Source of the DNA: Caprella mutica | Lineage: Eukaryota; Arthropoda; Malacostraca; Amphipoda; Caprellidae | Assembly (NCBI GenBank): GCA_947561585.1 | Contig: CANNZV010001636.1 | Coordinates: 9,528-73,527 of the forward strand | Reading direction: 5' to 3' | Length of the DNA stretch: 64,000 bases | Shown: one piece after another, positions 34,803 to 48,328 of the stretch | Position numbering within the stretch: the stretch's first letter is position 1 | Layout: the number at the start of each line of letters is the position of its first letter | Made by a program: the position numbers and the translations under genes | The notes under the pieces: generated by a model | Told to the model about the DNA's origin: nothing | The model's database searches: none | What the model saw: only the letters and a program-made list of their open reading frames with translations

Positions 34803-37413
34803 TACAACAAAGAATCTATATACAGCAAAGGATTAATCTACAGCAAAGGATCTATTTACAGCAAAAGTTCTATCTACAGCGAAGGATCTATCTACAGCAA
34901 AGGAACCATCTACAGGAAAGGATCTATCTACATCAAAGGATCTATTTACAGTAAAGGATCTATCTACAGCAAAAGATCTATCTACAATAAGGAATCTATC
35001 TGCAGCAAAGGATCTATCTACAGAAAAGGATCTTAATACAGCATAGGATCTATCTACAGCAAAGGATCTATCTACAATAAGTGATCTATCTACAGTAAGG
35101 GATCTATCAATAGCCAAGGATCTATCTTCAGCAAAAGATTTTATCTACAGCAAAGGATCTATCTACAGCAAAGGATCTATCTACAGCAAAGGATCTATCT
35201 ACAGCAAAGGATCTATCTACAGTATTGGATCTATTTACAGCGAAGGATCCATCTACAGAAAAGTTTCTATCTACAGAAAAGGATCTATCAACAGAAAAGG
35301 ATCTATCTACAGCAAATGATCTATCCACAGCAATTGATCTATCAACAACAAACGATCTATCTACAGCAAAGATCTATCTACAACAAAGGATCTATCTACA
35401 GCAAAGGATCTATCTACAGTAAAGGATTTATCTACTGCAAATGATCTATCTACTGCAAAGGATCTATCTACAGCAAAGGATCTATCTACATCAAAGAATC
35501 TATGTACAGCGAAGGATCTATTTTCAGCGGAGGATCTTTCTACAGCAGAGGATCTACTACAGCATAGGATATTCATACAGCAAAGGATCTATCTACAGCA
35601 AAATATATATCTACAGCAAAGGATCTATCTACAGCAAAGGATCTATCTACAGCAAAGGATCCATCTACAGAAAAGTTTCTATCTACAGAAAAGGATCTAT
35701 CTACAGCAAAGGATCTATATACAGCAAATGATCTATCTACGTCAAGGGATCTATCTATGGCAATTGATCTCTCTACATCAAAGGATCTATCTACAGCAAA
35801 GGATCTATCTACAGCGAAGGTTCTATCTACAGCAAAGGATCTATCTGCAGCAATGGATCTATCTACAACTAACGATCTATCAACAGCAAAGATCTATCTA
35901 AAAAAAAGGATCTATCTACAGCAAAGGATCTATCTACAGTGAAGGTATCTTCAGCAAAGGATCTATCAACAGCAAAGGTTCTATCTACAGCAAACAATCT
36001 ATATACAGTAAAGAAACTATCTACAGCAAAGGATCTATCTTCAGTAGATGATCTATCTACAGCAAGTCATCCATCTACAGAAAGGTGTCCTTCTACAGAA
36101 AAGGATTCTTCTACAGCTAAGGATCTAACTACAGTAAAGGATCTTTCCACTGCAAAGGATCTGTCCACAACAAAGGATCTATCTACAACAAAGAATCTAT
36201 CTACATCAAAGGATCTATTTACAGTAAAGGATCTATCTACAGCAAAAGATCTATCTACAATAAGGAATCTATCTGCAGCAAAGGATCTATCTACAGCAAA
36301 GGATCTATCTTCAGTAAAGGATCTTAATACAGCATAGGATCTATCTACAGCAAAGGATCTATCTACAATAAGTGATCTATTTACAGTAAAGGATCTATCT
36401 ATAGCCAAGGATCTATCTTCAGCAAAAGAATTTATCTACAGCAAAGGATCTATTTGCAGAAAAGGATCTATCTACAGCAAAGGATCTATCTACAGCAAAG
36501 GATCTATCTACAGCAAAGGATCTATCTACAGTATTGGATCTATTTACAGCAAAGGATTCATCTACAGAAAAGTTTCTATCTACAGAAAAGGATCTATCAA
36601 CAGAAAAGGATCTATCTACAGCAAATGATCTATCTACAGCAGTGGATCTATCTACAACAAACGATCTATCTACAGCAAAGATCCATCTACAACAAAGGAT
36701 CTATCTACAGCAAAGTATCTATCTACAGTAAAGGATTTATCTACTGCAAATGATCTATCTACTGCAAAGGATCTATCTACAGCAAAGGATCTATCTACAT
36801 CAAAGAATCTATGTACAGCAAAGGATCTATTTTCAGCGGAGGATCTTTCTACAGCAGAGGATCTACTACAGCATAGGATATTCATACAGCAAAGGATCTA
36901 ACTACAGCAAAATATATATCTACAGCAAAGGATCTATCTACAGCAAATTAACTATCTACAGCAAAGGATCTATCTACAGTAAGAGATATATTTACAGCGA
37001 AGGATCAATCTAAAGCAAATAATCTATCTACAGCAAAGGATCTATCTACAGTATTGGATCTATCTACAGCAAATGATCTATCTACAGAAAAAGATCTATT
37101 CACAGTAAAGGATCTATTTACATCAAATGATCAATCTACAGTAGGGGATCTATTAACAGCAAAAGATCTATCTACAGTAAAGGATCTATCAACAGCAAGA
37201 GATCTATCTACAATAAGTGATCTATCTACCATAATGAATCTATCTACAGCCAAGTGTCTATCTACAGCAAAAGATCTATCTTCAGCGAAGGATCAATTCA
37301 CAGAAAAGGATCAATCTACAGCTAAGGATCTCTTTACAGCAAAGGATCTATCTGCAGCAATGGATCTATCTACAACCAACGATCTATCAACAGCAAAGAT
37401 CTATCTACAACAA
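34803..37413 (+). repeat. 18-bp satellite array B, forward orientation, about 145 units
   Basis: It starts with the same variant series as array A (CAACAAAGAATC, then AAAGGATTAATC), showing that Tigger plus array was duplicated as a unit. It ends at ACAACAA (37407-37413), where the 37414-39060 element is inserted. Confidence 0.97.
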
Positions 37414-38145
37414 GATCTGAAAGTTGGGCTGGTTTTGTGGATTTTTAAAATTGTAATGATAACTCAAAATATACAATGAATTTTTATGTGTTACTAATAT
37501 ATTATTACTTGGCTAGTTAAAAACGATCTTATCTGATAATGGTTTCGCAATTGAACAGTCAAATTTATTACATTTTAACTGAAAAAGTAGAAAAATCCAC
37601 AAAACCTATAATGTCGATAACTTCCACAAAACCTAAAACTCTGATAAGTGGAAAAGGTAGGCCTATAGGCCTATGGGAAGTACATTTTTTACATGAACCA
37701 ACATTCCCCTTATCATCGTATAATTTTTTTTAATTCAAATTCTCTCTAAAAACGCAGTAGTTGCATTTTTGACTTAGGTGACTTATAGCTAAAAGATTTT
37801 CTGAGTATTGGACATTTCACAAATATTCGTTTAATTAATTAAATTACGGCTCAATTGGTGGCGTATTTGGTTCAGAAAAAATCAATATCCATTTTCTCCC
37901 ACCTATAATAACGGTTATATTTTTGAAAATGGTAAGTAATTTGTCAAATAGGGTATATTATGCCTTATAACTTTATATATATACATTAAAAAATGTATTT
38001 AGGGTAGAGAAGGTTAATTTATATTTGTTTAGCTCGATTATTCGTAAATTGAAAAGAATTAAATTAATTTTAAAGCTAAAATCAGTATTTGTTACCTCAT
38101 TTTGTACCAAAACAACTATAACTTTAATTTTTCGCGGTCTGTCTT

Positions 38146-38190
38146 CTAACCTAACCTAACCTAACCTAACCTAACCTAACCTAACCTAAC
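38146..38190. repeat. Interstitial telomeric repeat (CCTAA)9
   Basis: Nine perfect CTAAC units, i.e. TTAGG on the minus strand, the ancestral insect telomere motif. The block is short and lies inside the 37414-39060 element, so it is not a chromosome end. Confidence 0.95.
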
Positions 38191-38325
38191 TAGTACGTTA
38201 TTTTAGGCTAATCTTGGTAGCTATTCTAACATAGGTATATTACTTATGATGTTTACTTGAAATAAAAATAATTAATTATGTTTTATTTCATACTTTCTGT
38301 TTTATTTTTTCTTAAAGTAGTTTTA

Positions 38326-38541
38326 GGGTAAGTTCCGAATTATCGGTTGGTTTCACATCTCCGGTCATGTAAGAAAAAATTGTACAGTAATGCCTAATTA
38401 TTTAATTTTAATTGGTATCTGTGATACTTGCAGGTTTCATATATACCAATTTAAATGGCAATTAAATAATCATTATTATATATCTAGTTTTTTCTTATAT
38501 GATCGGAGATGTGAAACCGACCGGTAATTCGGAACTTACCC
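38326..38541. mobile_element. TA-flanked MITE, family with GGGTAAGTTCC ends (copy 2)
   Basis: GGGTAAGTTCCGAATTAT at the left and its inverse at the right, with about 55 bp of well-matched arms (GGTTTCACATCTCCGGTCAT in the left). TA duplication at 38324-38325 and 38542-38543. It is the same family as 8968-9124 but longer and better preserved. It is nested in the 37414-39060 element. Confidence 0.85.
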
Positions 38542-39060
38542 TAGGTACTAGGAATTGAAACTAGAAACGAATTCTAATTAGATAGGTACTTAACTAGGTA
38601 GATAATGAAATTGAGAAAAATAATGTTTTATATTTAACCAGATAGCTACATAGGAGGCCTGTTTAAGATTAAATAATAAAAATGCATGACAAAAGAGTAC
38701 AATACAAATAATTGGAGAAATTATAGCTTATTAATTTGTAAATAAAAATATAGCATATTCAGTATCATTTGCGTATATTTTACATACATATTATACCGAC
38801 ATAAGCTACTAGACATTAAATTCATTAGTAGTGATGCACGATCACTAGCAATATATCTAGTGACTAATGGAATCTATTCAATATTACTTGGCAACTCAAC
38901 TAGATATCCACAAAACACGAGTGTTGCGATAACGAAATCAACTAAACCCAAATTTACACTAAACCGGGGAAAAATCAACAAAACCTGGGATTTTTCCACA
39001 AAACCTGTTTTTCGTCCACAAAACCGTGAAATTTTACACAAAACCTAAACTTTCATAATA

Positions 39061-42000
39061 ACAACAAAGGATCTATCTACAGCAAAGGATCTATCTACAA
39101 TATGTGATCTATCTACAGCAAAGGATCTATCTACAGCAAAGGATCTATCTACAGCAAAGGATCTATCTACAGCAAAAGATCAATCTACAGCAAAGGATAT
39201 ATCTACAGTAAACGAACTCTATACAGCCAAAGGATTCATTTACAGCGAAGGATCTATCTACAGCAAATGATCTATCTACAGCAAAGGATCTATTTATAGC
39301 AGAGAATCTTTCTACAGCAAAGGATCTTTTACAGCAAAATATCTATCTTCAGCAAAGGATCTATCTACAGCAAAGGATCTATCTACAGCAAAGGACCTAT
39401 CTACAATAAGTGATCTATCTACAGTAAAGGATCTATCTATAGCTAAGGATCTATCTACAGCAAAAGGATTTATCTACAGCAAATGATCTATCTTCAGCAA
39501 AGAATCTATCTACGGTACGGGATCAATTTACAGCAAAGGATCCATCTACAGAAAAGTTTCTATCCACAGAAAAGTATCCATCTACAGCAAAGGATCTATT
39601 TACAGCAAATGATCTATCTACGTCAAGGGATCTATCTATGGCAAATGATCTATCTAAATCAAAGGATCTATCTACAGCAAAGGATCTATTTATAGCAAAG
39701 GTTCTATCTACAGCAAAGGATCTATCTGCAGCAATGGATCTATCTACTGCAAAAGAATACCTATCTACAGCAAAGGATCTATCTACATCAAAGAATCTAT
39801 ATACAGCAAAGGATATATTTTTAGCGGAGGATCTTTCTTCAGCAAAGGATCTACTACAGCACAGGATCTATATACAGCAAAGGATCTATCTACAGCAAAA
39901 GATCTATCTACAGCAAAGGATCTATCTTCAGCAAAGTATCTATCTACAGCAAAGGATCTATCTACAGTAAGGGATATATTTACAGCGAAGGATCAATCTA
40001 AAGCAAAGAATCTATCTACAGCAAAGGATCGATCTACAGTATAGGATCAATCTACAGCAAAAGATCTATCTACAGTAAAGGATATATTTACAGCGAAGGA
40101 TCAATCTAAAGCAAAGAATCTATCTACAGCAAAGGATCTTTCTACAGCAAAGGAACTATCTACAGTCAAAGATTTATCTACTGCAAAGGATCTATCTACA
40201 GCAAAGGATCAATCTACAGTTAAGGATTTATCTTAAGCAAAGGATCTATCTACAGCAAAAGATTTATCTAATTCCAATGATCAATCTACAACAAAGGATC
40301 TATTTACAGCAGAGGAACTTTATACAGCAAAGGATATATCTACGGCAAAGGATCTATTTAATGCAAAGTAATCTATCTACAGCAAAGATTTTATTTACAG
40401 TATGGGATCTATTTACAGCAAAGGTTTTATCTACAGTAGAGGATCTACCTACAGATGAGGATATATCTACAGAAAAGGATCTATCTACAGCGAAGGATCT
40501 ATCTACAGCAAAGGATCTATCTAAGGCAAGGGATCTATCTACGGCAAAGGATTTATTTATTTATTTACAGCAATGGATCTTAGATCTATTTACGGCAAAT
40601 GATCTGTCTACAAAAAAGGATCCATCAATTACAAAGGATCTATCTACAGCAAAAGATCCATCTACAACAAAGAATCTATCTACAGCAAAGAATCAATTTA
40701 CAGTAAATGATCTATCTACAGCAAAGGATCTATCTACATCAAAGGAACTATCTACAGCAAGGGATCTATCTACAGTAAAGCATCTATCTACAGCAAAGGA
40801 TCTATCTACAGCAAACTATTTATCTAAAGTAAAGGATCTATCTACAGCAAAGGACCCATCTATAGCAAATGATCTATATACAGTAAAGAATCTATCTACT
40901 GCAATGGATCTGTCCACAGCAAAGGACCTATCTACAGCAAGGGATCAATCTACAGTAAAGGATCTATCTACATCAAAGGATCTATCTACAGCAAAATATA
41001 TAAATACAGCAAAGGATCTATTTACAGTATGGGATCTATCTACCGCAAAAATCTATCAACAGTGAAGGATCAATCTAAGGCAAAGGATACATTTACATCA
41101 AAAGATCTATGCACAGCAAAGGAACTATCTACAGCAAATGATCTATCTACAGAAAAAGATCTATTCACAGTAAAGTATCTATTTACATCAAATGATCAAT
41201 CTACAGCAAGGGATCTATTTACAGCAAAAGATCTATCTACAGTAAAGGATCTATCAACAGCAAGAGATCTATCTACAATAAGTAATCTATCTACCATAAA
41301 GGATCTATCTACAGCCAAGTATCTATCTACAGCAAAAGATCTATCTTCAGCGAAGGATTAATTTACAGAAAAGGATCAATTTACAGCTAAGGATCTCTCT
41401 ACAGCAAAGGATCTATCTACAGTAAGGGATTTATGTACAGTAAGATATCTATCTACAGCAAAGGATCTATCTACAGTACGGGATCTATTTACAGCAAAAT
41501 ATCTATCTACAGCAAAGTTTCTATCTACAGTAATGTATCTATCTTCAGAAAAGGATCTATCTTCAACAAAGGATCCTTCTACAGCATAGGATCTATCTAC
41601 AGCAAAGGATCTATCTACAATATGTGATCTATCTACGTCACGGGATCTATCTATGGCAAATGATCTATCTACAGTAAAGGATTTATCTATTGCAAAGGAT
41701 CTATCTACTGCAAAGGATCTATCTACAGCAAAGTATCTATCTACAGCAACGGATCTATCTACAGAAAGGGATATATTTACAGCGAAGGATCAATCTGAAG
41801 CAGAAAATCTATCTACAGCGAAGGATCTATCTACATCAAAGTATGTATCTATAGCAAAGGATCTATCTACAGTAAGGGATATATTTACAGCGAAGGATCA
41901 ATCTAAAGCAAAGAATTTATCTACAGCAAAGGATCAATTCACAGAAAAGGATCAATCTACAGCTAAGGATCTCTTTACAGCAAAGGATATATCTACAGTA

Positions 42001-45000
42001 AGGGATCTATCAACAGCAAGAAATCTATCTACAATAAGTGATCTATCTACCATAAAGAATCTATCTACAGCCAAGTGTCTATCTACAGCAAAAGATCTAT
42101 CTTCAGCGAAGGATCAATTCACAGATAAGGATCAATCTACAGCTAAGGATCTCTTTACAGCAAAGGATCTATCTGCAGCAATGGATTTATAAACAACCCA
42201 CGATCTATCAACAGCAAAGATCTATCTACAACAAAGGATCTATCTACAGCAAAGGATATATCTACAATATGTGATCTATCTACAGCAAAGGATCTATCTA
42301 CAGCAAAGGATCTATCTACAGCAAAGGATCTATCTACAGCAAAGGATCTTTCTACAGCAAAAGATCAATCTACAGCAAAGGATATATCTACAGTAAACGA
42401 ACTCTATACAGCCAAAGGATTTATTTACAGCGAAGGATCTATCTGCAGCAAAGGATCTATCTACAGCAAAGGATCTATTTATAGCAGAGAATCTTTCCAC
42501 AGCAAAGGATCTACTACAGCAAAATATCTATCATCAGCAAAGGATCTATCTACAGCAAAGGATCTATCTACAGCAAAGGACCTATCTACAATAAGTGATC
42601 TATCTACAATAAAGGATCTATCTATAGCTAAGGATCTATCTACAGCAAAAGTATTTATCTACAGCAAATGATCTATCTTCAGCAAAGAATCTATCTACAG
42701 TACGGGATCAATTTACAGCACAGGATCCATCTACAGAAAAGTTTCTATCCACAGAAAAGTATTCATCTACAGCAAAGGATCTATTTACAGCAAATGATCT
42801 ATCTACGTCAAGGGATCTATCTATTCCAAATGATCTATCTACATCAAAGGAACTATCTACAGCAAAGGATCTATTTATAGCAAAGGTTCTATCTACAGCA
42901 AAGGATCTATCTGCAGCAATGGATCTATCTACTGCAAAGGATCTATCTACAGCAAAGGATCTATCTACATCAAAGAATCTATATACAGCAAAGGATATAT
43001 TTTCAGCGGAGGATCTTTCTACAGCAAAGGATCTACTACAGCACAGGATCTATATACAGCAAAGGATCTATCTACAACAAAAGATCTATCTACAGCAAAG
43101 GATCTATCTTCAGCAAAGTATCTATCTACAGCAAAGGATCTATTTATAGCAGAGAATCTTTCTACAGCAAAGGATCTACTACAGCAAAATATCTATCTTC
43201 AGCAAAGGATCTATCTACAGCAAAGGATCTATCTACAGCAAAGGACCTATCTACAATAAGTTATCTATCTACAGTAAAGGATCTATCTATAGCGAAGGAT
43301 CTATCTACAGCAAAAGGATTTATCTACAGCAAATGATCTATCTTCAGCAAAGAATCTATCTACAGTACGGGATCAATTTACAGCAAAGGATCCATCTACA
43401 GAAAAGTTTCTATCCACAGAAAAGTATCCATCTACAGCAAAGGATCTATTTACAGCAAATGATCTATCTACGTCAGGGGATCTATCTATGGCAAATGATC
43501 TATCTACATCAAAGGATCTATCTACAGCAAAGGATCTATCTACAGCAAAGGTTCTATCTACAGCAAAGGATCTATCTGCAGCGATGGATCTATCTACTGC
43601 AAAGGATCTATCTACAGCAAAGGATCTATCTACATCAAAGAATCTATATACAGCAAAGGATATATTTTCAGCGGAGGATCTTTCTACAGCAAAGGATCTA
43701 CTACAGCACAGGATCTATATACAGCAAAGAATCTATCTACAGCAAAAGATCTATCTACAGCAAAGGATCTATCTTCAGCAAAGTATCTATCTACAGCAAA
43801 GAATCTATCTACAGTAAGGGATATATTTACAGCGAAGTATCAATCTAAAGCAAAGAATCTATCTACAGCAAAGGATCGATCTACAGTATAGGATCTATCT
43901 ACAGCAAAAGATCTATCTAAAGTAAGGGATCTTCTTATAGCGAAAGATCAATTTACAGCATAGGATCTATCTACAGCAAAGGATCTATCTACAGCAAAGA
44001 ATCTATCTACAGCAAAGAATCAATCTACAGTAAATGATCTATCTACAGCAAAGGATCTATCTTTATCAAATGATCAATCTACAGCAGGGGATCTATTTAC
44101 AGCAAAAGATCTATCTACAGTAAAGGATCTATCAACAGCAAGAGATCTATCTACAATAAGTAATCTATCTACCATAAAGGATCTATCTACAGCCAAGTAT
44201 CTATCTACAGCCAAGTATCTATCTACAGCCAAGTATCTATCTATAGCCAAGTATCTATCTACAGCAAAAGATCTATCTTCAGCGAAGGATTAATTTACAG
44301 AAAAGGATCAATCTACAGCTAAGGATCTCTCTACAGCAAAGGATCTATCTATAGTAAGGGATCTATGTACAGTAAGGGATCTATCTATAGCAAAGGATCT
44401 ATCTACAGTACGGGATCTATTTACAGCAAAATATCTATCTACAGCAAAGTTTCTATCTACAGTAATGTATCTATCTTCAGAAAAGGATCTATCTTCAACA
44501 AAGGATCCTTCTACAGCATAGGATCTATCTACAGCAAAGGATCTATCTACAATATGTGATCTATCTACGTCAAGGGATCTATCTATGGCAAATGATCTAT
44601 CTACAGTAAAGGATTTATCTATTGCAAAGGATCTATCTACTGCAAAGGATCTATCTACAGCAAAGTATCTATCTACAGCAACGGATCTATCTACAGAAAG
44701 GGATATATTTACAGCGAAGGATCAATCTAAAGCAGAAGATCTCTCTACAGCAAAGGATCTATCTACATCAAAGTATCTATCTATAGCAAAGGATCTATCT
44801 ACAGTAAGGGATATATTTACAGCGAAGGATCAATCTAAAGCAAAGAATCTATCTACAGCAAAGGATCGATCTACAGTATAGGATCTATCTACAGCAAAAG
44901 ATCTATCTAAAGTGAGGGATCTTCTTACAGCGAAGGATCATTTTACAGCAAAGGATCTATCTACAGCAAAGGATCTATCTACAGCAAAGGAACTATCTAC

Positions 45001-46175
45001 AGTCTAGGATTTATCTACTGCAAAGGATCTATCTACAGCAAAAGATCAATCTACAGTTAAGGATCTATCTTAAGCAAAGGATTTATCTACGGCAAAGGAT
45101 CTATCTAAAGCCAATGATCTATCTACTACAAAGGATCTATTTACAGCAGAGGAACTTTATACAGCAAAGGATATATCTACGGCAAAGGATATATCTACGG
45201 CAAAGGATCTATCTAAAGCAAAGTAATCTATCTACAGCAAAGATTTTATTTACAATATGGGATCAATGGGATCAATTCACAAAAAAGGATCAATCTACAG
45301 CTAAGCATCTCTCTACAGCAAAGGATCTATCTACAGTAAGGGATCTATCTACAGTAAGGGATCCATCTACAGAAAAGTTTCTATCTACAGAAAAGGATAT
45401 ATCTACAGCAAAGGATCTATCTACAGCAAATGATCTATCTACGACAAGGGATCTATATATGGCAAATGATCTATCTACATCAAAGGATCTATCTACAGCA
45501 AAGGATCTATCTACAGCAAAGGTTCTATCTACAGCAAAGGATCTATCTGCAGCAATGGATCTATCTACAACTAACGATCTATCAACAGCAAAGATCTATC
45601 TACAACAAAGGATCTATCTACAGCAAAGGATCTATCTACAGTGAAGGATTTATCTTCAGCAAAGGATCTATCTACAGTACGGGATCTATTTACAGCAAAA
45701 TATCTATCTATAGCAAAGTTTCTATCTACAGTAATGTATCTTTCTTCAGAAAAGGATCTATCTTCAGCAAAGGATCTTTCTACAGCATAGGATCTATCTA
45801 CAGCAAAGGATCTATCTACAATATGTGATCTATCTACAGCAAAGGATCTATCTACAGCAAAGGATCTATCTACAGAAAAGGATCTATCTACAGCAAAAGA
45901 TCAATCTACAGCAAAGGATAAATCTACAGTAATCGAAATCTATACAGCCAAAGGATCAATTTACAGCGAAGGATCTATCTACAGCAAGGGATCTATCTAC
46001 AACAAAGTATCTATTTATAGCAGAGAATCTTTCTACAGCAAAGGATCTACTACAGCAAAATATCTATCTACAGCAAAGGATCTATCTACAGCAAAGGATC
46101 TATCTACAGCAAAGGATCTATCTACAGCAAAGGACCTATATACAATAAGTGATCTATCTACAGTAAAGGATCTAT
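39061..46175 (+). repeat. 18-bp satellite array C, forward orientation, about 395 units
   Basis: Same unit as arrays A and B. Internal higher-order repeats are visible: variant series at 41433 and 41653 recur at 44365 and 44585 (2932 bp apart), and the series at 42668 recurs at 43333 (665 bp). A block seen in arrays A and B at about 27113 and 35757 recurs near 43488 and 45464. The long open frames (for example 40277-41065) come from the period. Confidence 0.97.
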
Positions 46176-46194
46176 CTTTCGCTATAGATCCTTT
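46165..46194. other. Inversion junction of the satellite
   Basis: AAAGGATCTAT (46165-46175), CTTTCGCT, then ATAGATCCTTT (46184-46194) form a perfect 11-bp inverted repeat with an 8-nt loop. Left of it all units read forward; right of it all read in reverse to the edge of the window. Confidence 0.9.
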
Positions 46195-46294
46195 CCTGTA
46201 GATGGTTCCTTTGCTGTAGATAGATATTTTGCTGTAGATAGAACTTTCGCTGTAAATAGATCCTTTGCTGTAGATTAATCCTTTGCTGTAGATA
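46184..46294 (-). repeat. 18-bp satellite array D, first part, reverse orientation
   Basis: About six reverse units (consensus CTTTGCTGTAGATAGATC). The variant series is the inverse of the start of arrays A and B (GGAACCATCTACAGGAAAGG). It is interrupted by the LINE. Confidence 0.95.
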
Positions 46295-48328
46295 TTTATT
46301 TTTATTTATTTATTTATTTATTTCACAAAAATGTTTCCTTCCAATTAGAATATACAACAATATTAATACAATAATATTTTGATACAATAATACTAAACTA
46401 TTACACTATTACAGAGAGACATTTAAGGCCCTTTTTAAGCCGAAGCTTCTTGGGCAACCTACATAAAAAAAAGTTAAAATGAAAAATATCTACCTAAATT
46501 ATATCGAATATGAAAAAGGTTTACTTTAATATTTTAATTCAATCGAAAAAGAAAAAAGAAAATGAAAATATAGGAAATATAAAATCTACATAATTTTAAA
46601 GTGCACAGTATTCAACGACAGTATGGGTTAATATATATATATTTTTTCCTTCGGAACAAAATTAATATCATACTGCTGTCGTGAAAAATAAATTTAAAAC
46701 AAGGGACTGGAAGAAGCAGTCAAAAAGGAAAGTGGTTCAATAATTTCCAACTACAATTGGAGACAATGTACACGAAAGCAGAAAAGCTTTCAGAAAGAAA
46801 ATAGAAAAAGAAGAGGAAAAAGAGGTGATAGTAAATGAAGCTCACCTACAAAATTTTTTTTTTTTTTTTTTGAGCTACTTACTTAAAGAACATAACCCTA
46901 ACGCTATTTTCCAAAGCTGCAAGTAGCGTTGAAAATGAGGAGCATGGTAGATATGAAAAAAAAAAAAAACGATAACACATAATCCAAATTTTCAACAGTT
47001 CGGAGCACAAGGGACGACACCCTTATTCCTTTCATTCACCACAGACAGCATCAGGATACAGCCCTTGGATGTCACCTGTAGGAAAGTACGCAGGAAAAAT
47101 GAAAATAAAGTATAAAAATAGAAACTCTACCTACCTACATTAAATGTTATGTGGAAAAAAAAAATTATATATATATAACTCGATCAATGTGACAATCTAC
47201 AAAATATAATAATAAAAATGGTAATTATGTGATTATACTTGATTGTTAAGGAGGAAATGTTTAAATTTATATTTGAAACCATTATGAGAATTGGCGCCTT
47301 TTACATCACTATCAATCTCATTCCACAGTTTACATCCTATATAAAAAATGCAGTTCTGAGACTTGGATCTCTTGTACAAAGGAAGAGTGATTTCAGAATT
47401 ATTCCTAGTATTATGAGCGTGACTATTAGTGTTTATGGTTATATAGTTAAGAAGGATGGGATCATAGTTGTCAATGTGCATAGTTTTGTAAAAATATATA
47501 CCTATTCTATATTTGAATATATTGTTCAATGTCAAAATTTTTAGTTCATCAAATATAGGGTTAGTATGAGCAAGATAGTGACTACCACTGACAATGCGAA
47601 CTGCACGCTTTTGCTTAATAAATACATCATCTCTCAAATAATCAGCACAACCGTACCACACCTCAATGGCGTAACTAACTGTAGAGTGAATGAAAGCATA
47701 GTATAACTTTAGCAGTATGTTAGGAGGTAGACACCCCTGAATTTTATTTAGTACACCTACAAACCTAGCTACTGTAGATGACACTTTTTTAACATGGGAC
47801 ACAAATGACAGATTATTGTTCAAATTCAGTCCAAGAAATTTAACTTCATTTGCAAATTCTATATTACAGCCACTTAGAACAACTAAGCTTAACTGATAAG
47901 TGTTACGGTATGAAAAGATGGTATATTTTGTTTTACTAGAATTAATCATTATTTTATTATTATTTAGCCAATTACTTATCAAATCAAGATTACGATTAAT
48001 ATCAATATGAATATTTTGAAGAGCAGACTTTGAAAATTTACATGAAACTGTTGAGTCATCAGCAAAGAGATTGAATTTGAAAAAGTCTGCACAATTAGGA
48101 AAATCATTGAAAAATATTAAAAACAAGAGACCCCCCAACACACTCCCTTGGGGCACCCCACATGTCACTTCACGATCAGCAGAAGATACATTATTTAGCA
48201 CTACACGTTGGTTGCGCTCAGTTAGATAAAATCGTATCCATGACAGTGGGATACCCCTTACACCATAATGGGAGAGTTTACTCAACAGAATTTCATGAGG
48301 CACAGAATCGAATGCCTTCCTTAGATCA
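46295..48328 (-). mobile_element. 5'-truncated non-LTR retrotransposon (LINE), jockey/CR1-type
   Basis: It ends on the minus strand in a (TAAA)n-like tail (46295-46320) and starts abruptly inside the reverse-transcriptase domain at about 48328, where the satellite resumes. The element therefore retains only the C-terminal half of ORF2 and a roughly 0.9-kb 3' untranslated region. The flanks share only ATA, so no long target duplication is visible. The unoccupied site is seen in satellite copies near 49240 and 59785. Clade assignment is from motif style only. Confidence 0.85.
47233..48328 (-). pseudogene. Reverse transcriptase (C-terminal part) of the truncated LINE
   Basis: The frame is open from the truncation point; there is no ATG at its start (the codon at 48301-48303 is GTG). 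It begins inside the first catalytic block (IDLRKAFDS), continues through GVPQGSVLG and the catalytic FADDS, and on through the thumb region to a natural stop at 47233. About 365 codons are uninterrupted, so the copy is fairly young. The endonuclease, the N-terminal reverse-transcriptase motifs and ORF1 are missing, so it cannot move by itself. The short plus-strand frame at 47239-47544 is a shadow. Confidence 0.88.

Larger units (their letters stand above)
37414..39060. mobile_element. 1.65-kb inverted-repeat element inserted in the satellite
   Basis: The left end has TGAAAGTT then GGTTTTGTGGATTTTT; the right end has the inverse (CACAAAACCTAAACTTTCA). ACAACAA is duplicated at 37407-37413 and 39061-39067, and joining the flanks restores a normal satellite unit. 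CCACAAAACC-type motifs are repeated several times inside both ends (37575-37635 and 38905-39045). A 7-bp or imperfect 8-bp duplication would suit an hAT-like element. No transposase was recognised. It carries a nested MITE and a telomeric repeat block. Confidence 0.7.

Noticed and set aside
38146..38190. Chromosome end
   Set aside because: Only nine telomeric units, with kilobases of transposon and satellite on both sides.
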